A stretch of 27,950 nucleotides of DNA from JAAYGT01 sp050252075. Its GTDB lineage: Bacteria > Pseudomonadota > Gammaproteobacteria > Burkholderiales > Burkholderiaceae_B. The position numbers were made by a program, and so were the translations under genes. Location of the stretch: contig JBFWLP010000038.1 of assembly GCA_050252075.1 (NCBI GenBank), forward strand, positions 1-27,950, given 5' to 3'. This document shows, in pieces, positions 8,303 through 15,293 of the stretch. Below the pieces are notes generated by a model, which saw only the letters and a list, made by a program, of their open reading frames with translations, searched no databases and was not told the DNA's origin. How positions within the stretch are numbered: the first letter of the stretch is position 1; every line of letters starts with the position of its first letter.

Positions 8303-8995
8303 CGCGGCCGGCACCGGCACCGGAGCCGGCACCACTTTGCCCCCTGCCAGATGCAGTTCGCGCCCGCACAAGGCAGCCAGCGCGGGGTCGTGCGTTACCA
8401 GCACCAGGGTGGTTCCCTGCTCCCGCCGCAATTCGAACATCAATTCGATGATTTTTTCTCCGTTCACGGTATCCAGGCTGCCGGTGGGCTCATCGGCGAA
8501 CAACAGTTGCGGGCTGACCACAAACGCCCGCGCCAACGAAACACGTTGCTGCTCTCCTCCGGACAAGGTGCGCGGATAGTGCCCAGTTCGATCGCCCAGA
8601 CCCACGCGATCGAGCATGGACAAGGCGGCGGCCCGGGCGGGCTTACCCGCCAGCTCAAGCGGCAACATAACGTTTTCCAAAGCCGTCAGGTTGGGCAGCA
8701 ACTGAAAGGACTGGAACACGAAACCCACATGGCGGGCTCGCAACTGCGCCCGGGCCTCTTCGTTCAGGGCAAACAAGTCGTGGCCCAGCAGCCGCACATG
8801 GCCGGAGCTGGGAACATCGAGCCCGGCCATGAGTCCAAGCAAGGTGGATTTTCCCGAGCCCGAACTACCCGTGATGGCAAGGGTCTCGCCGCTGTCAACG
8901 GCCACATTCACATTCTGAAGTATAGTCAGCGTTCCGGAGGAATCGGTAACGCGCTGGGTGAGATTTTCAACTTCCAACGAGTAATGAGGTTTCAT
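8279..8995 (-). CDS. ybbA: YbbA-like ABC transporter ATPase
   Basis: This 238-residue ATPase belongs to the MacB/LolD-like group. The Walker A motif is GSSGSGKS (43-50); the Q-loop VFQSFQLLPNLTALENV, signature LSGGEQQR, Walker B LLFADEP and H-switch VTHD follow in order. It resembles E. coli YbbA, which pairs with the large permease YbbP and is divergent from tesA. The ATG at 8995 is chosen because it matches the family start; an upstream frame would invade the esterase gene. No permease gene lies beside it here, so its membrane partner is unknown. The C-terminus is a proline/valine-rich tail. Its start codon overlaps that of the divergent esterase. Confidence 0.9.
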   Translation of the reverse strand: MKPHYSLEVENLTQRVTDSSGTLTILQNVNVAVDSGETLAITGSSGSGKSTLLGLMAGLDVPSSGHVRLLGHDLFALNEEARAQLRARHVGFVFQSFQLLPNLTALENVMLPLELAGKPARAAALSMLDRVGLGDRTGHYPRTLSGGEQQRVSLARAFVVSPQLLFADEPTGSLDTVNGEKIIELMFELRREQGTTLVLVTHDPALAALCGRELHLAGGKVVPAPVPVPAASVAHVAG

Positions 8996-9653
8996 GCGAG
9001 TCAAAGTAAACAGGAATCGACGCAGGCTGGTAACTATGGGCGCCCTGGCGGCGGGGGTTGGCATTCTGGGCGGAGCTCGGGCAGCAGTGGCCCGAAGTGG
9101 TCCCAGGAAAATTCTGGTTGTCGGCGACAGCCTGTCGGCCGAGTACGGGCTGGAGCGCGGCGCAGGCTGGGTGAACTTGATAGACAGGCGCCTTGGTCAA
9201 CAGTTCCCAGAATACCAGATTCACAATAGCAGCATCAGCGGCGACACCACCAGCGGGGGCCTGAGCCGTTTTCCATCGCTTTTGCGCGAACATCAGCCCG
9301 ATATTGTCATCCTTGAGCTGGGCGGCAACGACGCCTTGCGAGGGTTGTCTCTGCAGATGACCCGGGGGAACCTGGATCAAATGATTCAGCTGGCGGAAAA
9401 GGCAGGCGCACAGGTGCTGCTGGTAGGCATGCAGATACCCCCGAATTACGGGAAACGGTACACGGAATCGTTCAAGACCCTGTTCCCCGAGCTGGCACAG
9501 GAAAACAAAGTGGGCCTGGTTCCCTTTTTACTGGAAGGCATTGCCACCGAGCCCGGATACTTCCAGGCCGATGGAATACATCCGAACGAATCGGCACAGC
9601 CCTTGCTCGCAGAAAACGTATGGGCCCACCTGGGGCCCATGCTTGCGAACTGA
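8994..9653 (+). CDS. tesA: GDSL lipase/esterase, TesA-like (multifunctional thioesterase/lysophospholipase type)
   Basis: The 219-residue SGNH hydrolase has the nucleophile block GDSLSAEYG (S46), an oxyanion glycine in ISGDTTSGG, GGND (110-113) and the D193/H196 pair in DGIHPN, so the active site is complete. TesA proteins hydrolyse thioesters, esters and lysophospholipids in the periplasm. The N-terminus NRRRLVT followed by a hydrophobic run and ARAAVA is an export signal that resembles a twin-arginine type. GAGG lies four bases before the ATG at 8994; an internal ATG at 9036 would remove the arginines and is less likely. Gene order with ybbA matches that in E. coli. Confidence 0.9.
   Translation: MRVKVNRNRRRLVTMGALAAGVGILGGARAAVARSGPRKILVVGDSLSAEYGLERGAGWVNLIDRRLGQQFPEYQIHNSSISGDTTSGGLSRFPSLLREHQPDIVILELGGNDALRGLSLQMTRGNLDQMIQLAEKAGAQVLLVGMQIPPNYGKRYTESFKTLFPELAQENKVGLVPFLLEGIATEPGYFQADGIHPNESAQPLLAENVWAHLGPMLAN
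9620..9640. terminator. Stem-loop at the tesA/ppiD convergent junction
   Basis: A perfect 8-base-pair stem (ATGGGCCC 9620-9627, GGGCCCAT 9633-9640) with a 5-base loop lies in the last codons of tesA. Read on the minus strand it comes after the end of ppiD and is followed by ACGTTTTC, a short T run. It could stop ppiD transcription inside tesA. The plus-strand side has no T run. Confidence 0.4.
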
Positions 9654-9673
9654 AAACCAGGCTGCGCAGGCCC

Positions 9674-11647
9674 TTAGTTCGACGGCTCCTCGCCGGCGAT
9701 CACCTGGCCCGCCTCGGGCAACATGGTAACACCGGCGGTATCACGCAGCGTTTTCAGCACTGCCTGCTCTTCGGCCGTACCCCATGCCTGGCCAAGCTGG
9801 CCGGACAGCGAGGCCAGTTCGGGCGCATCGGGCTTGCCGGCCTCGACACCCGAGATACGCGCAATGACATAGCCCTGGGGAACCTGAACCCCAATGTACT
9901 GCGGCAAGGGTTGCGCCGGCGCATCGAATACGGCGTTCACAAAAGGTTCGCCAAAACCGGCCGCATTCATGCGACTGACCTGAACCGGTTCACCGAATTG
10001 CTCGGGAACCGTCGGGGGTGCCTTCTGAAGATCTTTCAGTGCCGCCAGCACCGACTGGCCGGCTGCCTGGGCGGCCTGTGCGGCGCGCTCCGCCACCAGC
10101 TGTTCGCGAATGCGATCTGCCACCAGATCAAGAGCGGGAACCTGGGGTTCGGTCAGCTTGTCAACACGAAGGACGATCATGGTGTCAGGGGAAATTTCAA
10201 TGACACCGGAGTTCTGCTTTTCAGTCAGTACCTGCGAGCTGAAGGCCGCACGGCGCACACGATCGTCACCCAGTATCTGGGCATCGGGGCCGGCCGAAGC
10301 GGCATCTTTGTCGGCCAGCAGACCGGCCGGCAGCAAGCGATCACGGGCAATGCCTGATGCGTCTTTCACCTTCAAACCAAGAGCGTCGGCGGCAGGCGCA
10401 AGACTGGCCGGGTTGTCGTAGGCCAGATTGGTCAGCTGCGTGGCCATGTCGGCAAAACGCTCGGCGCCAAGCTGGCGGCGCACTTCGGCCTGAACTTTTG
10501 CGCGGGCCTCTTCAAAGGATTCGCCACGTTCGGGTTGCACTTCGTTGGCATAAAAAATATGCAAGCCACCAGGGCCCTGAACCACAGCGGACAACTGTTG
10601 CGGTTGCAAGGCAAACACGGCTTCCTCAAGAGCGGCGGGCCATGATCCCCGGGTGATCCATCCCAGCTTGCCGCCGTCGGACGAAGTTCCGGCATCGTCG
10701 GAAACCTCGCGGGCCACCTGGGCAAACGCGGCGGTATCCGCTTTCAGACGTTCGAGAACGGCATCGGCCTCGGCGCGCACCTGCTGTTGCTGCTCGGGCG
10801 AGGCATCGGAGGGAATGTTGAACTGGATATGGCTGACATTCACGCGCGCCGGCAGCACATAACGCGACTTGTTCTGCTGGTAATACTGCTGAAGCTCGGG
10901 CTCGCCGATAGCGGGCAACGCCGCCATGGCGGCCTCTTCGTTCAGAAGCAGATACTGTACGTTCACGTACTGGGGTAATTGCAGCGAGGCCTGATTGGCG
11001 TCGTACCAGGCCTTTACGTCGGCGTCCGAAACCTGGATACCCTGGGTGAAGTCGGCGGCCGGGAACTCGCGCAACTGTACGGTGCGCTGCTCGGACAAAG
11101 CAACGCCAAGTTTCTGGACAATGGGTGCGGGCACGGCGGCCGATTGCACGACCGGCCCCAGAACACGCCCGACGGCCAGCTCGGCACGCTGCCCCTGCTC
11201 GAAATCACGTGTGGTCAAACCCACCGAGGCCAGCACCTCGTTGTAACGTTCCGGTGAAAACCGGCCGTTTTCCTGCAATTGCGGCATGGCGGCAATGGTC
11301 TGGCGCAAGGCGGCATCGGACACATTGAAGCGATTCGCCTGGGCGATGTCGGTCACTACGCGCTGATTGATCAATGATTCCAGCAGCGCAGAGCGCATGG
11401 CGGGATTCTCGAGAATTTCGGGATCGAAACCGCCCTGCATGGTGCGCTGAAGCTGCTCAAGTTGCTGGCGCCGCGCCTGGTCGAACTCAAGCTGGGTAAC
11501 GGCGGAGTCGCCGACCTTGACCAGATCGCGGTCACCCGACACATAGCTGGTGTAGCCGGTAACCCCGATCAGAACGAACGACGGCACGATAAGAATCAGC
11601 AGAACCAGCTGCATCAACCGTTGATGCGTACGAATAAAGTCAAACAT
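9674..11647 (-). CDS. ppiD: PpiD-like periplasmic folding chaperone (SurA_N/parvulin family)
   Basis: This 657-residue inner-membrane-anchored protein helps outer-membrane and periplasmic proteins emerging from SecYEG. The start MFDFIRTHQRLMQLVLLILI gives a short cytosolic tail and one transmembrane helix (about 13-33). A SurA_N-type chaperone region follows (about 40-200), then a parvulin domain at about 265-370 with VNVSHIQF, GGKLGWITRGSW and GLHIFYANEV, and a second large C-terminal region. The length fits PpiD (E. coli about 620). A GGTGAG about ten bases before the ATG is the likely ribosome-binding site. In many proteobacteria the gene follows lon and hupB; here neither is present, and the upstream neighbour is divergent. 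Confidence 0.93.
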   Translation of the reverse strand: MFDFIRTHQRLMQLVLLILIVPSFVLIGVTGYTSYVSGDRDLVKVGDSAVTQLEFDQARRQQLEQLQRTMQGGFDPEILENPAMRSALLESLINQRVVTDIAQANRFNVSDAALRQTIAAMPQLQENGRFSPERYNEVLASVGLTTRDFEQGQRAELAVGRVLGPVVQSAAVPAPIVQKLGVALSEQRTVQLREFPAADFTQGIQVSDADVKAWYDANQASLQLPQYVNVQYLLLNEEAAMAALPAIGEPELQQYYQQNKSRYVLPARVNVSHIQFNIPSDASPEQQQQVRAEADAVLERLKADTAAFAQVAREVSDDAGTSSDGGKLGWITRGSWPAALEEAVFALQPQQLSAVVQGPGGLHIFYANEVQPERGESFEEARAKVQAEVRRQLGAERFADMATQLTNLAYDNPASLAPAADALGLKVKDASGIARDRLLPAGLLADKDAASAGPDAQILGDDRVRRAAFSSQVLTEKQNSGVIEISPDTMIVLRVDKLTEPQVPALDLVADRIREQLVAERAAQAAQAAGQSVLAALKDLQKAPPTVPEQFGEPVQVSRMNAAGFGEPFVNAVFDAPAQPLPQYIGVQVPQGYVIARISGVEAGKPDAPELASLSGQLGQAWGTAEEQAVLKTLRDTAGVTMLPEAGQVIAGEEPSN

Positions 11648-11671
11648 TAATTAGTTACTCACCAAAACGCC

Positions 11672-11697
11672 TGCCAGGGGCCGGCGGTGCCAGGGGC
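11672..11697. repeat. 10-base direct repeat in the ppiD leader
   Basis: TGCCAGGGGC occurs at 11672-11681 and again at 11688-11697, 16 bases apart start to start, in the 5' leader of ppiD. It could be a protein-binding site; nothing else supports a role. Confidence 0.35.
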
Positions 11698-11703
11698 TGG
11701 ATC

Positions 11704-11726
11704 AAAAAGGGCGATAAGAATCGCCC
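11704..11726 (-). terminator. Intrinsic terminator upstream of ppiD
   Basis: On the minus strand a perfect 7-base-pair stem (GGGCGAT/ATCGCCC, 11709-11715 with 11720-11726) and a 4-base loop is followed directly by five Ts (11704-11708). This is textbook terminator form, oriented with ppiD and 56 bases before its start. No minus-strand gene ends before it in this window: the next gene upstream is transcribed the other way. It may be left over from a former neighbour, end a small RNA from 11727-11886, or act as an attenuator for ppiD. Confidence 0.65.
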
Positions 11727-11839
11727 GTAAGATACAACACTAGCTGCGTAGCAGAAAATAGATTTTGCAGTTTACCATTACAGGAACCTTACCCGGTAGG
11801 CGCCCGAAGACTGAAAAGGCAGTAAACGATAAAATGCTT

Positions 11840-11859
11840 CGGCAGCATCAAGGCTGCCG
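11840..11859 (+). other. Hairpin in the leader of the glycerophosphodiesterase gene
   Basis: CGGCAGC (11840-11846) and GCTGCCG (11853-11859) form a 7-base-pair stem with a 6-base loop, ending 27 bases before the ATG at 11887. No T run follows it on either strand. It lies in the 239-base divergent gap between ppiD and this gene. Its role is unknown. Confidence 0.35.
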
Positions 11860-11886
11860 GTTCCACAGCTTTCACAGGATCACCTT

Positions 11887-12645
11887 ATGCGTACCACAAC
11901 CGCAGCCTGGCCTTACTCGTCGCTCATCGCCCATCGCGGTGCAGGCCGTTATGCGCCCGAAAACACCCTGGCAGCCATCCGTCTGGGCGCCCGGCATCAT
12001 TTCACCATGATGGAATACGACGTAAAACTAACCCGTGACGGCATTCTTGTCCTGTTGCACGACGACACGCTCGACCGCACCTCCAACCTGAAAGGCCGCG
12101 CGGCCGATTCGGGCTATCTGGAGCTGGCACAGGGCGATTTCGGGCAATGGCATTCGCGCGATTATGCCGGCGAACCCATACCCACGCTGTATTCCATTGC
12201 GCGCTATACGCAGGCCAACGGCATCGACAGCAATATCGAAATCAAGCCCAGCAAGGGGTATGAAACCGAAACCGGCACCGCCGTTGCGCTGGCGGCGCGT
12301 CAGCTCTGGGAAGCTTCCATCACCAAACCGTTGCTGTCCTCGTTCTCCGAACTGGCGTTGGCGGCAGCGCGACAGGCAGCTCCTGAACTGCCAAGGGCCC
12401 TTCTTATCGGACGCGAAATACCGGCCAACTGGCGCGATCGAGTGACCGAACTGCAATGTATCGGGCTGAATGTAAACGACAAGTATCTGGATGAAGCCAC
12501 CGCCAACGACATTCTTCAGGCAGGCTATACACTGGCGGTCTATACGGTGAACAACCCCGCACGCGCCCGCGAACTGCTATCGTGGGGCTGTCATGGTGTA
12601 TTCACCGACGAGATCATGACCATTTCGCCGCTGCATTTCAGCTGA
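11887..12645 (+). CDS. ugpQ: Glycerophosphodiester phosphodiesterase (UgpQ-like)
   Basis: This 252-residue cytosolic enzyme of the GDPD family cleaves deacylated phospholipids such as glycerophosphocholine to glycerol-3-phosphate and an alcohol. The family signature is complete: HRG at 16-18 with APENT at 23-27, E43 and D45 as metal ligands, and H58 in LLHDDTLDRT. Downstream IEIKPSKG supplies a further acidic ligand, and the C-terminal VYTVNN and GVFTDE motifs are typical. There is no signal peptide, which favours the cytoplasmic UgpQ type over periplasmic GlpQ. It stands 19 bases before rlmJ on the same strand; no ugp transporter genes are nearby. Confidence 0.92.
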   Translation: MRTTTAAWPYSSLIAHRGAGRYAPENTLAAIRLGARHHFTMMEYDVKLTRDGILVLLHDDTLDRTSNLKGRAADSGYLELAQGDFGQWHSRDYAGEPIPTLYSIARYTQANGIDSNIEIKPSKGYETETGTAVALAARQLWEASITKPLLSSFSELALAAARQAAPELPRALLIGREIPANWRDRVTELQCIGLNVNDKYLDEATANDILQAGYTLAVYTVNNPARARELLSWGCHGVFTDEIMTISPLHFS

Positions 12646-12664
12646 CACACCACAAGGACATCTT

Positions 12665-13519
12665 TTGTTTAGCTACCGACACGCCTTCCACGCGGGAAAC
12701 CACGCCGATGTTCTGAAACATGCGGTCTTTGTGCACTTGCTGCAGCATTTCAACCGCAAAGAAGCGCCTTACTGGGTCATTGACACCCATGCCGGATCGG
12801 GCATTTACGATCTGACCAGCGACTGGGCAACCCAGAACGGTGAATTCGTCGACGGGCTGGACAGGCTGCTTGAGCAGCAATCGTACCCCCCGCTCATCGA
12901 GCAGTATTTGCAGTACGTGCAAGCAGTCAACCCTGGCGGAGTGGCCGATTTCTACCCCGGATCCCCGTGGTTTGCCTTGCAGGCAATGCGGCCCCACGAC
13001 CGCTTGCGGCTGTTTGAAATGCACCCTTCCGAACACGAAACCCTGCGCCAGAACCTGGCCCGCGCCGGCCGCAGTGCCTTGCGCCAGACTACCTTGTACA
13101 GTACCGACGGTTTCTCAGGGCTGAAAAGCCAGGTGCCTCCGCCAACCCGGCGCTCGATCGTCATCATCGACCCTTCGTACGAAGACAAGGCCGATTACAA
13201 GAAAGCGGTTCAGGCCCTGAACGACGGCCTGAAACGGTTCGCCACCGGCTGCTACGCCTTGTGGTATCCCCTGGTGCAACGTCGCGAAGCCCACGACATG
13301 GTTCGGGCCCTGGAACGCATGAAATCACCCTGGCTTCACGTAAGCCTGACCGTCAAGCGGCCGGCCCGTGACGGCTATGGCCTGCATGGCAGCGGCATGT
13401 TCGTCATCAACCCGCCCTACACCCTGCACGACGAGCTCAAGAAAACCATGCCATGGCTCAGCAATATCCTGAAGCAGGACGATCGGGCCGGCTTCACGCT
13501 GAACCAGCACACGGCCTGA
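12665..13519 (+). CDS. rlmJ: 23S rRNA (adenine2030-N6)-methyltransferase
   Basis: The 284-residue enzyme uses S-adenosylmethionine to methylate A2030 of 23S rRNA. It opens at a TTG, chosen because the next residues FSYRHAFHAGNHADVLKH match the highly conserved RlmJ N-terminus and because AAGGA lies seven bases upstream. VIDTHAGSGIYDL (38-50) is the cofactor-binding region and IIDPSYE (167-173) the catalytic motif, where the more usual sequence is DPPY; the serine is a mild deviation. NPPYTL near the C-terminus is a second conserved feature. It converges on the pseudouridine synthase gene. Confidence 0.94.
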   Translation: MFSYRHAFHAGNHADVLKHAVFVHLLQHFNRKEAPYWVIDTHAGSGIYDLTSDWATQNGEFVDGLDRLLEQQSYPPLIEQYLQYVQAVNPGGVADFYPGSPWFALQAMRPHDRLRLFEMHPSEHETLRQNLARAGRSALRQTTLYSTDGFSGLKSQVPPPTRRSIVIIDPSYEDKADYKKAVQALNDGLKRFATGCYALWYPLVQRREAHDMVRALERMKSPWLHVSLTVKRPARDGYGLHGSGMFVINPPYTLHDELKKTMPWLSNILKQDDRAGFTLNQHTA

Positions 13520-13545
13520 GCGCACGCACCCCGGCGTATTGCATC

Positions 13546-13567
13546 GGCGAGCCTAGAAACGCTCGCC
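13546..13567. terminator. Stem-loop spanning the stop codon of the pseudouridine synthase
   Basis: GGCGAGC (13546-13552) and GCTCGCC (13561-13567) form a perfect 7-base-pair stem whose 8-base loop contains the stop codon of the minus-strand gene. It lies 26 bases after the rlmJ stop. No T run follows on either strand, so it may be a bidirectional terminator helper or an mRNA 3'-end stabiliser. Confidence 0.4.
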
Positions 13568-14284
13568 TTCGCGCAAATAACGCCATTGCCCTGCAGGCAG
13601 GTCGCCCAGCACGATGTTGCCCATGCGTACACGCTTCAAGCCAACCACCTTCAACCCCACCATCTCGCACATGCGCCGGATCTGGCGCTTTTTTCCTTCG
13701 TGCAGGATGAAGCGCAACTGATCCTCGTTCTGCCAGGACACCTGGGCCGGCAGCAAGGCCTTCCCGTCCAGCGTCAGGCCGTGATTCAGCAATGCCAGGC
13801 CGTTCCCCGACAGTTTGCCGGTGACGCGCACCAGATATTCTTTTTCAATATCGGAATCGTCATTGATCAGCTGGCGGGCAATGCGCCCGTCTTGAGTAAG
13901 CACCAGCAAGCCTTGCGAATCAATATCCAGGCGCCCGGCGGGTGCCAGGCCGCGCAAGTGAGCAGGGTCAAAGCGCTGGGTAGCCTTGGCCGCCCGATAC
14001 TGATTGGCGGCTGTAATCAGCGATACCGCCGGGCGGTAACCCAGCTCGGCCTGCCCCGACACATAGCCCACCGGCTTGTTCAGAAGAATGGTCACCCGGG
14101 CCGTCTGGCGGCGCTGGGCCATGCGGTCCAGCGTGATCTTCTGGTTGGGCCACGCCTTGGATCCCAGCTCGGATACGACGACGCCGTCGACGCGCACCCA
14201 CCCCCGCTCGATATAGGCGTCGGCCTCGCGACGGGAGCATAAACCCTGCTGGGCCATTAATTTGGAGATTCTGATCTTTTCCAT
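13553..14284 (-). CDS. RluF-like rRNA/tRNA pseudouridine synthase (RsuA/RluF family)
   Basis: The 243-residue enzyme isomerises uridine to pseudouridine in RNA. An S4 RNA-binding domain occupies about 3-50 (ISKLMAQQGLCSRREADAYI), followed by the catalytic domain with LLNKPVGYVSG, the GRLD motif carrying catalytic D120, DSQGLLVLT and KKRQIRRMCEMVGLKV. The sequence is nearest in feel to E. coli RluF, which modifies U2604 of 23S rRNA, but family members are easily confused, so no symbol is assigned. The ATG at 14284 gives the normal start; no clear Shine-Dalgarno is present and 43 bases separate it from the divergent ubiC start. Confidence 0.9.
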   Translation of the reverse strand: MEKIRISKLMAQQGLCSRREADAYIERGWVRVDGVVVSELGSKAWPNQKITLDRMAQRRQTARVTILLNKPVGYVSGQAELGYRPAVSLITAANQYRAAKATQRFDPAHLRGLAPAGRLDIDSQGLLVLTQDGRIARQLINDDSDIEKEYLVRVTGKLSGNGLALLNHGLTLDGKALLPAQVSWQNEDQLRFILHEGKKRQIRRMCEMVGLKVVGLKRVRMGNIVLGDLPAGQWRYLREGERF

Positions 14285-14327
14285 AAGCGATAAGCGAGTT
14301 GTTCCGAGATTAGCGATAATACGCGCT

Positions 14328-14888
14328 ATGACTGACGACGTATCAATGGCGGTATGGCGCACGGCGCCTGCCCCTTCCATTTCCTTGGTGCAAAAACAGT
14401 GGCTGTTTCGCCCCGGTGCCCTGACCTGTGGTCTTCGGCAACTGGGAACAGTCCGGCTGCAGGTTCTTCGTGAATACGCGTGGGGCGCCCTGCCCGAAGA
14501 CGCCCGTTTACTGCACTGCGCGGCCGGCACCCCCCTATGGCTGCGCGAAGTTCACATGACCATCGATGGCATTCCCGGCGTTGTGGCACGCAGCTTCACC
14601 CCGCTGCGCGCATCACACGGACGCTGGCAAGGCATACGGCGCCTGCGCTCGCGCCCGTTGGCCGACATGCTGTACCACGACCCGCGCATCGAACGGTCGG
14701 TTTTCCGGGTGGCCCGCCTGCCCTGGCATCATCCGCTGGCGCGTACCGTTGACCTGGTTCAGAGCACCGACAGCCTTAGCCGGCGACTGCATGCCCGATG
14801 CTCTGTATTCTGGTTCGATCACCAACCCCTGGTGGTATCGGAATGCTTTTTGCCGTCGTTCTGGCGCAAGGCGCAAACCGGCCGCTAA
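14328..14888 (+). CDS. ubiC: Chorismate--pyruvate lyase
   Basis: This 186-residue protein should convert chorismate to 4-hydroxybenzoate and pyruvate, the first committed step of ubiquinone synthesis. It has LWLREVHMTIDGIPGVVARS (R73 and E74 in the family's conserved stretch), the RPLADMLYHDP segment and VSECFLP with E172, the position expected for the catalytic glutamate. The start at 14328 was preferred over an upstream ATG at 14262 that would lie within the divergent gene; an ATG at 14346 is also possible. No ubiA is next to it. Identity is clear from motifs though overall conservation in this family is low. Confidence 0.85.
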   Translation: MTDDVSMAVWRTAPAPSISLVQKQWLFRPGALTCGLRQLGTVRLQVLREYAWGALPEDARLLHCAAGTPLWLREVHMTIDGIPGVVARSFTPLRASHGRWQGIRRLRSRPLADMLYHDPRIERSVFRVARLPWHHPLARTVDLVQSTDSLSRRLHARCSVFWFDHQPLVVSECFLPSFWRKAQTGR

Positions 14889-14924
14889 CCCGGCCTGCCC
14901 GAGCCTTGATGCGCCGCCCGCCGG

Positions 14925-15263
14925 CTACAGGGCGTCGATACCGCTCTCGCCGGTACGGATACGAATGGCCTGTTCAACCGGCATGACGAAAATTTTCCCG
15001 TCGCCGATCTTCCCGGTAAACGCCGCCTTGATGATGGCATCGATCGCACCGTCGACCAGAGCGGCGGGAAGCACGACATCGATGCGGATTTTTGGAAGGA
15101 AGTCCACGACGTATTCGGCACCGCGATACAGTTCGGTGTGCCCTTTCTGACGGCCAAACCCTTTGACTTCCGTAACCGTCAGCCCGCTGACGCCGATATC
15201 GGCAAGCGCTTCGCGCACTTCGTCGAGCTTGAACGGTTTGATAATGGCCGTAACTTGTTTCAT
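14925..15263 (-). CDS. glnB: Nitrogen regulatory protein PII (GlnB type)
   Basis: This 112-residue signal protein forms trimers that sense 2-oxoglutarate, ATP/ADP and, through uridylylation, glutamine, and in response steer glutamine synthetase adenylylation and NtrB. The whole family length is present: MKQVTAIIKPFKLDEV, the T-loop with Y51 (the uridylylation target) in YRGAEYVVDF, and the B-loop TGKIGDGKIF. There is no amtB beside it, which favours GlnB over GlnK. It lies 30 bases downstream of argH on the same strand, so it may be cotranscribed with an arginine synthesis gene. Confidence 0.95.
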   Translation of the reverse strand: MKQVTAIIKPFKLDEVREALADIGVSGLTVTEVKGFGRQKGHTELYRGAEYVVDFLPKIRIDVVLPAALVDGAIDAIIKAAFTGKIGDGKIFVMPVEQAIRIRTGESGIDAL

Positions 15264-15293
15264 GACAATGAACCCCGGGAAAAATGAACGACC

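Noticed and set aside
8351..9229. Plus-strand frame of 292 codons over the ABC ATPase and the esterase start.
   Set aside because: Antisense or out of frame to genes with complete catalytic motifs.
14285..14530. Upstream extension of the pseudouridine synthase.
   Set aside because: It would lie inside ubiC and shows no S4 or synthase similarity.
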